A DNA stretch of 64,000 nt. Origin: Hyperoodon ampullatus (Eukaryota > Chordata > Mammalia > Artiodactyla > Ziphiidae). Below are positions 22,443 through 34,610 of this stretch, piece after piece. The notes beneath the pieces were generated by a model. It did not search any database. It saw only the letters and a program-made list of their open reading frames with translations, and was not told where the DNA came from. The stretch lies in NCBI GenBank assembly GCA_949752795.1, contig CATKHW010000286.1, forward strand, positions 372,001-436,000. Direction: 5' to 3'. The translations under genes were made by a program, and so were the position numbers. The first letter of the stretch is position 1. Each line of letters begins with the position of its first letter.

Positions 22443-24181
22443 AGTGCCTTTCACTGAGGATGGTGTAGGTCTTGTCTATTCCATAGTTGGCTTTTGGAAC
22501 GGTACCTGTGCTTATATCAAACTCTGATTTTATGCATCACCCCACCTCTCCTTCCCCCTTAAGCAGGCATAAGTGTGTTTTCTAAATGTGAGACACTGTT
22601 CTCTTTCCTAACTCAGTTCAAGTGTAGCCATGTTTACAGGATCTTCATAAGTGATATCTTATGATAAGTTTCTTTTTCTGTGTGACTTATTTCACTTAGA
22701 ATCATCGTACCTGAATCCACCCATTTTGCTGCTACTGGTCTTATGACATTGATTTCATGGCTGAGGGATATTCCATTGTACGTAAGTACCACAATTTTTT
22801 GAACCATTTTTATATTTCCTGGGATATTCAAGGTGTACCCAAGTTGAGGTCCTTGTAAGCAGTGCCGCCCTAAATTATGGGGTGGCTCTGTCTTATTGAT
22901 TTTCAGTTTTCCAAAGGTATATTCCCTAGACTGGAAGTGCCCTTGGCTCTGTAGCTCTGTTGTTTACTTGTTTTAGGGAACACAATGCACTCCTCCAGAG
23001 AGGCAGTTGGCAATTTACATCCCGCCCATCAGCATAAGAAGGCTCCCTGTTCTCCAGGGCCTGTCTTGCCTTTCTTGTTCTTACACATTTTGTGGATGTC
23101 CCTTTTGACCGGTGGGAAGTGATACTTCTTTGTAGTGCAGATTTGCATTGCCCGCTTGCTTGCTTGGCCAAAAAGGGCGTATGCGTTTTCTCCTGAATAT
23201 ATTCAGGAGAAAACGCATACGCCCTTTTTGGCCAAGGGCATCATTGTCGAAGTTGTGCCCCTCTTCCTGTGCTTTAAAGGCGATTCCAACGTACCTCTTG
23301 AAATCTGTTTCCTGCTATTCTGCCTCGCTTTCAAGTCCGCCTCGTTGCCTTCCCTTAACAGATTTTTGCACGATAGTTGTCCTTTATTACTCAGCCAGTT
23401 TGTGAATTGCTGTGCCCCTGAGCTCCATTTTTCAACTCGTTTTTTGTGAGCTGACCGCAAGTCCAAAATTTTGGTTCAGGACCTATACTGGTTCCCGGTG
23501 GGGGGCTGAGACTTTGGTTAATTATTCTTCCTGCCAGGAACTTAGAGTGATATGTGCCCGTCCAAATGCCTAACAGCTACTCTCTCATTGGTTCTCCCTC
23601 TTCCCTTTCATCCTCTGCCAAATTGGAAACCTGTGTGAACCAGGAGGTTAAAGGGGCTGCCTCTCCAAGTTGGGAGATTGATAGTAAAGCAGATGGAAAG
23701 TCAAACCGGAGCACCAGGAGAGGGACTACTCGTTGAGTTTTTGAAACCTTTCGTATTCACAGTGTGTCCGTTCTCTAGGGTTCCCGTACATGTTATAAGT
23801 GTAGTAATATTCCCTTCAACCTGGAGAGTTGAGACCCATGGAATGGGTGCCATGCATTATTGCTTTAAAGGGTCTGCATTTGCTCAACCAATCTCACCAA
23901 TCGTCTCAGTCCCAAGTGTCCAGCCTTATGCCACAGCCAGCTGTCATTGTAGATAGGGTCATTCCAGGTTTCATCAGAGACCCAGAAAGAATTGTAAAGT
24001 ATTTCCCAGTTTTTTTGTTTTGTTTTTGAAATTCCTTTTTATAGTGGGTTTGAGCTGATTCTCGCTGCCATGTTTATGCCAGTCTAGACACGCCTGATTT
24101 CCTTACGGAGATATATCAATACATAGGTTTTAAGATTCTTACTAGTCAGATATATTCCTCTGCGGGAAATATGGGGTTTTG
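22443..24181 (+). repeat. Monomer M3
   Basis: 1739 bp. Palindrome at 23163-23236 is perfect over 74 bp. Start reads 'agtgcctttcactgagg'. Confidence 0.95.
23163..23236. repeat. Perfect 74-bp palindrome (type example)
   Basis: Two 37-bp arms with no spacer. The left arm begins 'cttggccaaaaagggcg' and the centre is 'tgaatatattca'. Outer ends TTGGCCAAAAAG / CTTTTTGGCCAA resemble the terminal inverted repeats of cetartiodactyl mariner-derived MITEs as I remember them, so this is probably a short MITE inserted in the antisense L1 part. Equivalents occur in all 26 monomers. The 30116-30189 copy is also perfect, and 26641-26712 is perfect over 72 bp. Confidence 0.85.
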
Positions 24182-25920
24182 AGTCCCTTTCACTGAGGAA
24201 GGTGTAGGTCTTTTCTATTCCATAGTTGGTTTTTGGAACGGTACCTGTGCTTATATCAAACTCTGGTTTTATGCATCACCCCACCTCTCCTTCCCCCTTA
24301 AGGAGGCATAAGATTGTTTTCTAAATGTGAGACACTGTTCTCTTTCCTAACTCAGTTCAAGTGTAGCCATGTTTACAGGATCTTCATAAGTGATATCTTA
24401 TGATAAGTTTCTTTTTCTGTGTGACTTATTTCACTTAGAATCATCGTACCTGAATCTACCCATTTTGCTGCTACTGGTCTTATGACATTGATTTCATGGC
24501 TGAGGGATATTCCATCGTTCGTAAGTACCACAATTATTTGAACCATGTTTATATTTCCTGGGATATTTAAGGTGTACCCAAGTTGAGGTCCTTGTAAGCA
24601 GTGAAGCCCTAAATTTTGGGGTGGCTCTGTCTTATTGATTTTCAGTTTTCCCAAGGTATATTCCCTAGACTGGAAGTGCCCTTGGCTCTGTAGCTCTGTT
24701 GTTTACTTGTTTAAGGGAACACAATGCACTCCTCCAGAGAGGCAGTTGGCAATTTACATCCCGCCCATCAGCATAACAAGGCTCCCTGTTCTCCAGGGCC
24801 TATCTTGCCTTTCTGGTTTTTACACATTTTGTGGATGTTCCTGCTGACCAGTGGGAAGTGATACTTCTTTGTAGTGCAGATTTGTATTGCCCGCTTGCCT
24901 GCTTGGCCAAAAAGGGAGTATGCGATTTCTCCTGAATATATTCAGGAGAAAACGCATACGCCCTTTTTGGCCAAGTGCATCATTGTCCAAGTTGTGCCCC
25001 TCTTCCTGTGCTTTAAAGGCGATTCCAACGTACCTCTTGAACTCTGTTTCCTGCTATTCTGCCTCGCTTTCAAGTCCGCTTCGTTGCCTTCCTTCAACAG
25101 ATTTTTGGAAGATAGTTGTCATTTATTACTCGGCGAGTTTCTGAATTGCTGTGCCCCTGAGCTCCATTTTTCAACTCGTTTTTGGTGAGCTGACCGCAAG
25201 TCCAAAATTTTGGTTCAGGAACTATACTGGTTCCCGGTGGGTGGCTGAGACTTTGGTTAATTCTTCTTCCTGCCGGGAAGTTAGAGTGATATGTGCCCGT
25301 TCAAATGCCTAACAGCTACGCTCTCATTGGTTCTCCCTCTTCCCTTTCATCCTCTGCCAAATTGGAAACCTGTGCGAACCAGGAGGTTAAAGGGGCTGTC
25401 TCTCCAAGTTGGGAGATTGATAGTAAAGCAGATGGAAAGTCAAACCGGAGCACCAGGTGAGGGACTATTCGTTGAGTTTTAGAAACCTTTTGTATTCACA
25501 GTGTGTCTGTTCTCTAGGATTCCCGTACATGTTATAACTGTAGTAATATTCCCTTCAACCTGGAGAGTTGGGACCCATGGAATGGGTGCCATGCATTATT
25601 GCTTTAAAGGGTCTGCATTTGCTCACCCAATCTCACCAATCCTCTAAGTCCCAAGTGTCCAGCCTTATGCCACATCCAGCTGTCGTTGTAGATAGGGTCA
25701 TTCCAGGTTTCATCAGAGACCCTGAAGGAATTGTAAAGAATTTCCCAGTTCTTTTGTTTTGTTTTTGAAATTCCTTTTTATAGTGGGTTTGAGCTGATTC
25801 TCGCTGCCATGTTTATGCCAGTCTAGACACACTTGATTCCCTTATGGAGACATATCTATACATAGGTTTTAAGATTCTTACTAGTCAGATATATTCCTCT
25901 GCGGGAAATATGGGATTTTG
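24182..25920 (+). repeat. Monomer M4
   Basis: 1739 bp. Palindrome at 24902-24975 with two mismatches in the left arm (gggagtatgcgattt). Private 'tcggcgagtttctgaattg'. Confidence 0.95.
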
Positions 25921-27657
25921 AGTCCCTTTCACTGAGGAAGGTGTAGGTCTTGTCTATTCCATAGTTGGTTTTTGGAACGGTACCTGTGCTTATATCAAAC
26001 TCTGGTTTTATGCATCACCCCACCTCTCCTTCCCCCTTAAGCAGGCATAAGAGTGTTTTCTAAATGTGAGACACTGTTCTCTTTCCTAACTCAGTTCAAG
26101 TGTAGCCATGTTTACAGGATCTTCATAAGTGATATCTTATGATAAGTTTCTTTTTCTGTGTGACTTATTTCACTTAGAATCATCGTACCTGAATCTACCC
26201 ATTTTGCTGCTACTGGTCTTATGACATTGATTTCATGGCTGAGGGATATTCCATCGTATGTAAGTACCACAATTTTTTGAACCATTTTTATATTTCCTGG
26301 GATATTTAAGGTGTACCCAAGTTGAGGTCCTTGTAAGCAGTGCAGCCCTAAATTTTGGGGTGGCTCTGTCTTATTGATTTTCAGTTTTCCCAAGGTATAT
26401 TCCCTAGACTGGAAGTGCTCTTGGCTCAGTAGCTCTGTTCTTTACTTGTTTTAGGGAACACAATGCACTCCTCCAGAGAGGCAGTTGGCAATTTACATCC
26501 CGCCCATCAGCATAACAAGGCTCCCTGTTCTCCAGGGCCTGTCTTGCTTTCTGGTTTTTACACATTTTGTGGATGTTCCTGTTGACCGGTGGGAAGTGAT
26601 ACTTCTTTGTAGTGCCGATGTGCTTTGCCCGCTTGCCTGCTTGGCCAAAAAGGGCGTATGCGTTTTCTCCTGAATATATTCAGGAGAAAACGCATACGCC
26701 CTTTTTGGCCAATTGCATCATTGTCGAAGTTGTGCCCCTCTTCCTGTGCTTTAAAGGCGATTCCCACGTACCTCTTGAAATCTGTTTCCTGCTATTCTGC
26801 CTCACTTTCAAGTCCGCCTCTTTGCCTTCCCTTAACAGATTTTTGGACGATAGTTGTCCTTTGTTACTCTGCCAGTTTGTGAATTGCTGTGCCCTTCAGC
26901 TTCATTTATCAACTCGTTTTTTGTGAGCTGACCGCAAGTCCAAAATTTTGGTTCAGGACCTATGCTGGTTCCCTGTGGGGGGCTGAGAATTTGGTTAATT
27001 CTTCTTCCTGTCGGGAAGTTAGAGTGATATGTGCCCGTCCAAATGCCTAACAGCTACTCTCTCATTGGCTCTCCCTCTTGCCTTTCATCCTCTGCCAAAT
27101 TGGAAACCTGTGCGAACCATGAGGTTAAAGGGTCTGTCTCTCAAATTTGGGAGATTGATAGTAAAGCAGATGGAAAGTCAAACCGGAGCACCAGGAGAGG
27201 GACTATTCGTTGAGTTTTACAAACCTTTCGTACTCACAGTGTGTCCGTTCTCTAGGATTCCCGTACATGTTATAGCTGTAGTAATATTCCCTTCAACCTG
27301 GAGAGTTGGGACCTAAGGAATGGGTGCCAGGCATTTGTGCTTTAAAGGGTCTGCAAATTCTCACCCAGTCTCACCAATCCTCTGAGTCCCAAGTGTCCAG
27401 CCTTATGCCACATCCAGCTGTCGTTGTAGATAGGGTCATTCCAGGTTTCATCAGAGACCCTGAAGGAATTGTAAAGAATTTCCAAGTTTTTTGTTTTGTT
27501 TTTGCAATTCCTTTTTATAGTGGGTTTGAGTTGTTTCTCGCTGCCATGTTTATGCCAGTGTATACACACTTGTTTCCCTTACGGAGACATATCAATACAT
27601 AGGTTTTAAGATTCTTACTAGTCAGATATATTCCTCTGTGGGAAATATGGGGTTTTG
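25921..27657 (+). repeat. Monomer M5
   Basis: 1737 bp. Palindrome perfect over 72 bp (26641-26712). Shares 'gctcttggctcagtagc', 'gatgttcctgttgaccgg' and 'ggccaattgcatc' with M6 only, so the two are sister copies. Confidence 0.95.
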
Positions 27658-29395
27658 AGTCCCTTTCACTGAGGAAGGCGTAGGTCTTGTCTATTCCATA
27701 GTTGGTTTTTGGAACGGTACCTGTGCTTATATCAAACTCTGGTTTTATGCATCACCCCACCTCTCCTTCCACCTTAAGCAGGCATAAGAGTGTTTTCTAA
27801 ATGTGAGACACTGTTCTCTTTCCTAACTCAGTTCAAGTGTAGCCATGTTTACAGGATCTTCATAAGTGATATCTTATGATAAGTTTCTTCTTCTGTGTGA
27901 CTTATTTCACCTAGAATCATCGTACCTGAATCTACCCATTTTGCTGCTACTGGTCTTATGACATTGATTTCATGGCTGAGGGATATTCCATCGTACGTAA
28001 GTTCCACAATTTTTTGAACCATTTTTATATTTCCTGGGATATTTAAGGTGTACACAAGTTGAGGTCCTTGTAAGCAGTGCAGCCCTAAATTTTGGGGTGG
28101 CTCTGTCTTATTGATTTTCAGTTTTCCCAAGGTATATTCCCTAGACTGGAAGTGCTCTTGGCTCAGTAGCTCTGTTCTTTACTTGTTTTAGGGAACACAA
28201 TGCACTCCTCCAGAGAGGCAGTTGGCAATTTACATCCCGCCCATCAGCATAACAAGGCTCCCTGTTCTCCAGGGCCTGCCTTGCTTTCTGTTTTTTACAC
28301 ATTTTTTGGATGTTCCTGTTGACCGGTGGGAAGTGATACTTCTTTGTAGTGCAGATTTGCATTGCCCGCTTGCCTGCTTGGCCAAAAAGTTCGTATGCGT
28401 TTTCTCCTGAATATATTCAGGAGAAAACGCATACGCCCTTTTTGGCCAATTGCATCATTGTCGAAGTTGTGCCCCTCTTCCTGTGCTTTAAAGGCGATTC
28501 CCACTTACCTCTTGAAATCTGTTTCCTGCAATTCTGCCTCACTTTCAAGTCTGCCTCGTTGCCTTCCCTTAACAGATTTCTGGACGATAGTTGTCCTTTA
28601 TTAATCGGCCGGTTTGTGAATTGCTGTGCCCCTGAGCTCCATTTTTCAACTCGTTTTTTGTGAGCTGACCGCAAGTCCAAAATTTTGGTTCAGGACCTAT
28701 ACTGGTTCCCGGTGGGTGGCTGAGACTTTGGTTAATTCTTCTTCCTGCCGGGAAATTAGAGTGATATGTGCCCGTCCAAATGCCTAACAGCTACTCTCTC
28801 ATTGGTTCTCCCTCTTCCCTTTCATCCTCTGCCAAATTGGCAACCTGTGCGAACCAGGAGGTTAAAGGGGCTGTCTCTCCAATTTGGGAGGTTGATAGTA
28901 AAGCAGATGGAAAGTCAAACCGGAGCACCAGGAGAGGGACTATTCGTTGAGTTTTAGAAACCTTTCGTATTCACAGTGTGTCCGTTCTCTAGGTTTCCCA
29001 TACATGTTATAGCTGTAGTAATATTCCCTTCAACCTGGAGAGTTGGGACCCATGGAATAGGTTCCAGGCATTTGTGCTTTAAAGGGTCTGCATTTGCTCA
29101 ACCAATCTCACCAATCCTCTCAGTCCCAAGTGTCAAGCCTTATGCCACAGCCAGCTATCATTGTAGATAGGGTCATTCCAGGTTTCATCAGAGACCCTGA
29201 AAGAATTGTAAAGAATTTCACAGTTTTTTTGTTTTGTTTTTGAAATTCCTTTTTATAGTGGGTTTGAGCTGATTGTCGCTGCCATGTTTATGCCAGTCTA
29301 GACACGCTTGATTTCCTTACGGAGATATATCAATACATAGGTTTTAAGATTCTTACTAGTCAGATATATTCCTCTGCGGGAAATATGGGGTTTTG
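27658..29395 (+). repeat. Monomer M6
   Basis: 1738 bp. Sister of M5. Palindrome 28377-28450 with 'aaaaagttcg' in the left arm and a changed last base (three mismatches). Confidence 0.95.
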
Positions 29396-31134
29396 AGTCC
29401 CTTTCACTGAGGAAGGTGTAGGTCTTGTCTATTCCATAGTTGGTTTTTGGAACGGTACCTGTGCTTATATCAAACTCTGCTTTTATGCATCACCCCACCT
29501 CTCCTTCCCCCTTAAGGAGGCATAAGAGTGTTTTCTAAATGTGAGACACTGTTCTCTTTCCTAACTCAGTTCAAGTGTAGCCATGTTTACAGGATCTTCA
29601 TAAGTGATATCTTATGATAAGTTTCTTTTTCTGTGTGAATTATTTCACTTAGAATCATCGTACCTGAATCTACCCATTTTGCTGCTACTGGTCTTATGAC
29701 ATTGATTTCATGGCTGAGGGATAATCCATCGTACGTAAGTACCACAATTATTTGAACCATTTTTATATTTCCTGGGATATTTAAGGTGTACCCAAGTTGA
29801 GGTCCTTGTAAGCAGTGCAGCCCTAAATTTTGGGGTGGCTCTGTCTTATTGATTTTCAGTTTTCCCAAGGTATATTCCCTAGACTGGAAGTGCCCTTGGC
29901 TCTGTAGCTCTGTTGTTTACTTGTTTTAGGGAACACAATGCACTCCTCCAGAGAGGCAGTTGGCAATTTACATCCCGCCCATCAGCATAAAAAGGCTCCC
30001 TGTTCTCCAGGACCTGTCTTTCTTTTCTGGATTTTACACATTTTGTGGATGTCCCTTTTGACCGGTGGGGAGTGATACTTCTTTGTAGTGCAGATTTGTA
30101 TTGCCCGTTTGCTTGCTTGGCCAAAAAGGGCGTATGCGTTTTCTCCTGAATATATTCAGGAGAAAACGCATACGCCCTTTTTGGCCAAGTGCATCATTGT
30201 CGAAGTTGTGCCCCTCTTCCTGTGCTTTAAAGGCGATTCCAACGTACCTCTTGAAATCTGTTTCCTGCTATTCTGCCTCGCTTTCAAGTCCGCCTCGTTG
30301 CCTTCCCTTAACAGATTTTTGGACGATAGTTGTCCTTTATTACTCGGCCAGTTTGTGAATTGCTGTGCCCCTGAGTTCCATTTTTCAACTCGTTTTTTGT
30401 GAGCTGACCGCAAGTCCAAAATTTTGGTTCAGCACCTATGCTGGTTCCCGGTGGTGGGCTGAGATTTTGGTTAATTCTTCTTCCTGCTGGGAAATTTGAG
30501 TGATATGTGCCCGTCCAAATGCCTAACAGCTACTCTCTCATTGGTTCTCCCTCTTCCCTTTCATCCTCTGCCAGATTGGCAACCTGTGCGAACCAGGAGG
30601 TTAAAGGGTCTGTCTCTCCAATTTGGGAGACTGACAGTAAAGTAGATGGAAAGTGAAACCGGAGCACCAGGAGAGGGACTATTCCTTGAGTTTTAGAAAC
30701 CTTTCGTATTCACAGTGTTTCCATTCTCTAGGTTTCCCGTACATGTTATAGCTGTAGTAATATTCCCTTCAACCTGGAGAGTTGGGACCCATGGAATGGG
30801 TGCCATGCATTATTGTTTTAAAGGGTCTGCATTTGCTCACCCAATCTCACAAATCGTCTCATTCCCAAGTGTCCCTCCTTATGCCACATCCAGCTGTCGT
30901 TGTAGATAGGGTCATTCCAGCTTTCATCAGAGACCCTGAAGGAATTGTAAAGAATTTCCCAGTTTTTTTGTTTTGTTTTTGAAATTCCTTTTTAGAGTGG
31001 GTTTGAGCTGATTCTCGCTGCCATGTTTATGCCAGTCTAGACACATTTGATTCCCTTACGGAGACATATCAATACATAGGTTTTAAGATTCTTACTAGTC
31101 AGTTATATTCCTCTGCGGGAAATATGGGGTTTTG
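29396..31134 (+). repeat. Monomer M7
   Basis: 1739 bp. Palindrome at 30116-30189 is perfect over 74 bp. Private 'ctgacagtaaagtagatgg'. Confidence 0.95.
30116..30189. repeat. Perfect 74-bp palindrome in M7
   Basis: Same sequence as the M3 copy, with both 37-bp arms fully complementary and no spacer. Together with M3 and M5 it shows that the perfect form is kept in the less ordered left part of the array. Every M10-M26 copy has at least one mismatch. Confidence 0.9.
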
Positions 31135-32871
31135 AGTCCCTTTCACTGAGGAAGGTGTAGGTCTTGTCTATTCCATAGTTGGTTTTTGGAACGGTACCTG
31201 TGCTTATATCAAACTCTGGTTTTATGCATCACCCCACCTCTCCTTCCCCCTTAAGCAGGCATAAGAGTGTTTTCTAAATGTGAGACACTGTTCTCTTTCC
31301 TAACTCAGTTCAAGTGTAGCCATGTTTACAGGATCTTCATAAGTGATATCTTATGATAAGTTTCTTTTTCTCTGTGACTTATTTCACTTAGAATCATCGT
31401 ACCTGAATCCACCCATTTTGCTGCTACTGGTCTTATGACATTGATTTCATGGCTGAGGGATATTCCATCGTACGTAAGTACCACAATTTTTTGAACCATT
31501 TTTATATTTCCTGGATATTTAAGGTGTACCCAAGTTGAGGTCCTTGTAAGCAGTGCAGCCCTAAATTTTGGGGTGGCTCTGTCTTATTGATTTTCAGTTT
31601 TCCCAAGGTATATTCCCTAGACTGGAAGTGCCCTTGGCTCTGTAGCTCTGTTCTTTACTTGTTTTCGGGAACAGAATGTACTCCTCCAGAGAGGCAGTTG
31701 GCAATTTACATCCCGCCCATCAGCATAACAAGGCTCCCTGTTCTCCAGGGCCTGTCTTGCCTTTCTGGTTTTTACACATTTTGTGGATGTCCCTTTTGAC
31801 CGGTGGGAAGTGATACTTCTTTATAGTGCAGATTTGCATTGCCTGCTTGCTCGCTTGTCCAAAAAGGGCGTATGCGTTTTCTCCTGAATATATTTAGGAG
31901 AAAACGCATACACCCTTTTTGGCCAAGTGCATCATTGTCGAAGATGTGCCCCTCTTCCTGTGCTTTAAAGGCAATTCCAACGTACCTCTTGAAATCTGTT
32001 TCCTGCTATTCTGCCTCGCTTTCAAGTCCGCCTCGTTGCTTCCCTCAAGAGATTTTTGGGCGATAGTTGTCCTTTATTACTCGGCCAGTTTGTGAATTGC
32101 TGTGCCCCTGAGCTCCATTTGTCAACTCGTTTTTTGTGAGCTGAACGCAAGTCCAAAATTTTGGTTCAGGACCTATGCTGGTTCCCGGTGGGGGGCTGAG
32201 ACTTTGGTTAATTCTTCTTCCTGCCGGGAAGTTAGAGTGATATATGCCCGGCCAAATGCCTAACAGCTACTCTCTCATTGGTTCTCCCTCTTCCCTTTCA
32301 TCCTCTGCCAAATTGGAAACCTGTGCGAACCAGGAGGTTCAAGGGGCTGTGTCTGCAATTTGGGAGATTGATAGTAAAGCAGATGGAAAGTCAAACCGGA
32401 GCAACAGGAGAGGGACTATTCCTTGAGTTTTAGAAACCTTTCGTATTCACAGTGTGTCCATTCTCTAGGTTTCCCATACATGTTATAATTGTAGTAATAT
32501 TCCCTTCAACCTGGTGAGTTGGGACCCATGGAATGGGTGCCATGCCTTATTGCTTTAAAGGGTCTGCATTTGCTCACCCAATCTCACCAATCGTCTCAGT
32601 CCCAAGTGTCCCTCCTTATGCCACATCCAGCTGTGGTTGTAGATAGGGTCAGTCCAGGTTTCATCAGAGACCCTGAAGGAATTGTAAAGAACTTCCCAGT
32701 TTTTTTGTTTTGTTTTTGAAATTCCTTTTTAGAGTGGGTTTGAGCTGATTCTCGCTGCCATGTTTATGCCAGTCTAGACACACTTGATTCCCTTACGGAG
32801 ACATATCAATACATAGGTTTTAAGGTTCTTACTAGTCAGATATATTCCTCTGCGGGAAATATGGTGTTTTG
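31135..32871 (+). repeat. Monomer M8
   Basis: 1737 bp. Palindrome 31854-31927 with three mismatches (cttgtcc, tatttagg, catacaccc). Lost one g in 'ttcctggatatttaagg'. Confidence 0.95.
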
Positions 32872-34610
32872 AGTCCCTCTCACTGAGGAAGGTGTACGTC
32901 TTGTCTATTCCATAGTTGGTTTTTGGAACGGTACCTGTGCTTATATCAAACTCTGGTTTTATGCATCACCCCACCTCTCCTTCCCCCTTAAGCTGGCATA
33001 AGAGTGTTTTCTAAATGTGACATACTGTTCTCTTTTCTAACTCAGTTCAAGTGTAGCCATGTTTACAGGATCTTCATAAGTGATATCTTATGATAAGTTT
33101 CTTTTTCTGTGTGACTTATTTCACTTAGAATCATCGTACCTGAATCCACCCATTTTGCTGCTACTGGTCTTATGAAATTGATTTCATGGCTGAGTGATAT
33201 TCCATCATACGTAAGTACCACAATTTTTTGAACCATTTTTATATTTCCTGGGATATTTAAGGTGTACCCAAGTTGAGGTCCTTGTAGGCAGTGCAGCCCT
33301 AAATTTTGGGGTGGCTCTGTCTTGTTGAATTTCAGTTTTCCCAAGGTATATTCCCTAGACTGGAAGTGCCCTTGGCTCTGTAGCTCTGTTGTTTACTTGT
33401 TTTAGGGAACACAATGCACTCCTCCAGAGAGGCAGTTGGCAATTTACATCCCGTCTATCAGCATAACAAGGATCCCTGTTCTCCAGGGCCTGTCTTGCCT
33501 TTCTGGTTTTTACACATTTTGTGGATGTCCCTTTTGACCGGTGGGAAGTGATACTTCTTTGTAGTGCAGATTTGCATTGCCCGGTTGCTTGCTTGGCCAA
33601 AAAGGGCGTATGCGTTTTCTCCTGAATATATTCAAGAGAAAACGCTTACACCCTTTTTGGCCAAGTGCATCATTGTAGAAGTTGTGCCAATCTTCCTGTG
33701 CTTTAAAGGCGATTAGAACGTACCTCTTGAAATCTGTTTCCTGCTATTCTGCCTCGCTTTCAAGTCCGCCTCGTTGCCTTCCCTCAACAGATTTTTCGAC
33801 GATAGTTGTCCTTTATTACTCGGCCAGTTTGTGAATTGCTGTGGCCCTGAGCTCCATTTTTCAACTCGTTTTTGGTGAGCTGACCGCAAGTCCAAAATTT
33901 TGGTTCAGGACCTATGCTGGTTCCCGGTGGGTGGCTGAGACTTTGGTTAATTCTTCTTCCTGCCAGGAAGTTAGAGTGATATGTGCCCGTCCAAATGCCT
34001 AACAGCTACTCTCTCATTGGTTCTCCCTCTTCCCTTTCATCCTCTGCCAAATTGGAAACCTGTGCGAACCAGGATATTAAAGGGGCTGTCTCTCCAAGTT
34101 GGGAGATTGATAGTACAGCAGATGGAAAGTGAAACAGGAGCACCAGGGGCGGGTCTATTCGTTCAGTTTTAGAAACCTTTCGTATTCACAGTGTGTCCGT
34201 TTTCTACGTTTCCCGTACATGTTATAGCTGTAGTAATATTCCCTTCAACATGGTGAGTTGGGACCCATGGAATGGGTGCCATGCATTTGTGCTTTAAAGG
34301 GCCTGCATTTGCACACCAAACCTCACCAATCGTCTCAGTCCCAAGTGTCCCCCCTTATGCCACATCCTGCTGTCATTGTAGATAGGTTCATTCCAGGTTT
34401 CATCAGAGACCCTGAAGGAATTGTAAAGAATTTCCCAGATTTTTTGTTTTGTTTTTGAAATTCCTTTTTATAGTGGCTTTGAGCTGATTCGCGCTGCCAT
34501 GTTTATGCCAGTCTAGACACACTTTATTCCCTTACGGAGACATATCAATACATAGGTTTTAAGATTCTTAATAGTCAGATATATTCCTCTGCGGGAAATA
34601 TGGGGTTTTG
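32872..34610 (+). repeat. Monomer M9
   Basis: 1739 bp. Palindrome 33592-33665 with three right-arm mismatches. Its 'aaaggcgattagaacg' is shared later only with class c monomers, suggesting that class c descends from an M9-like copy. Confidence 0.95.

Noticed and set aside
23203..23466. Frames of 85-104 codons crossing the palindrome on both strands
   Set aside because: Both strands of an inverted repeat encode the same arm, so paired frames are expected. There are no coding features.
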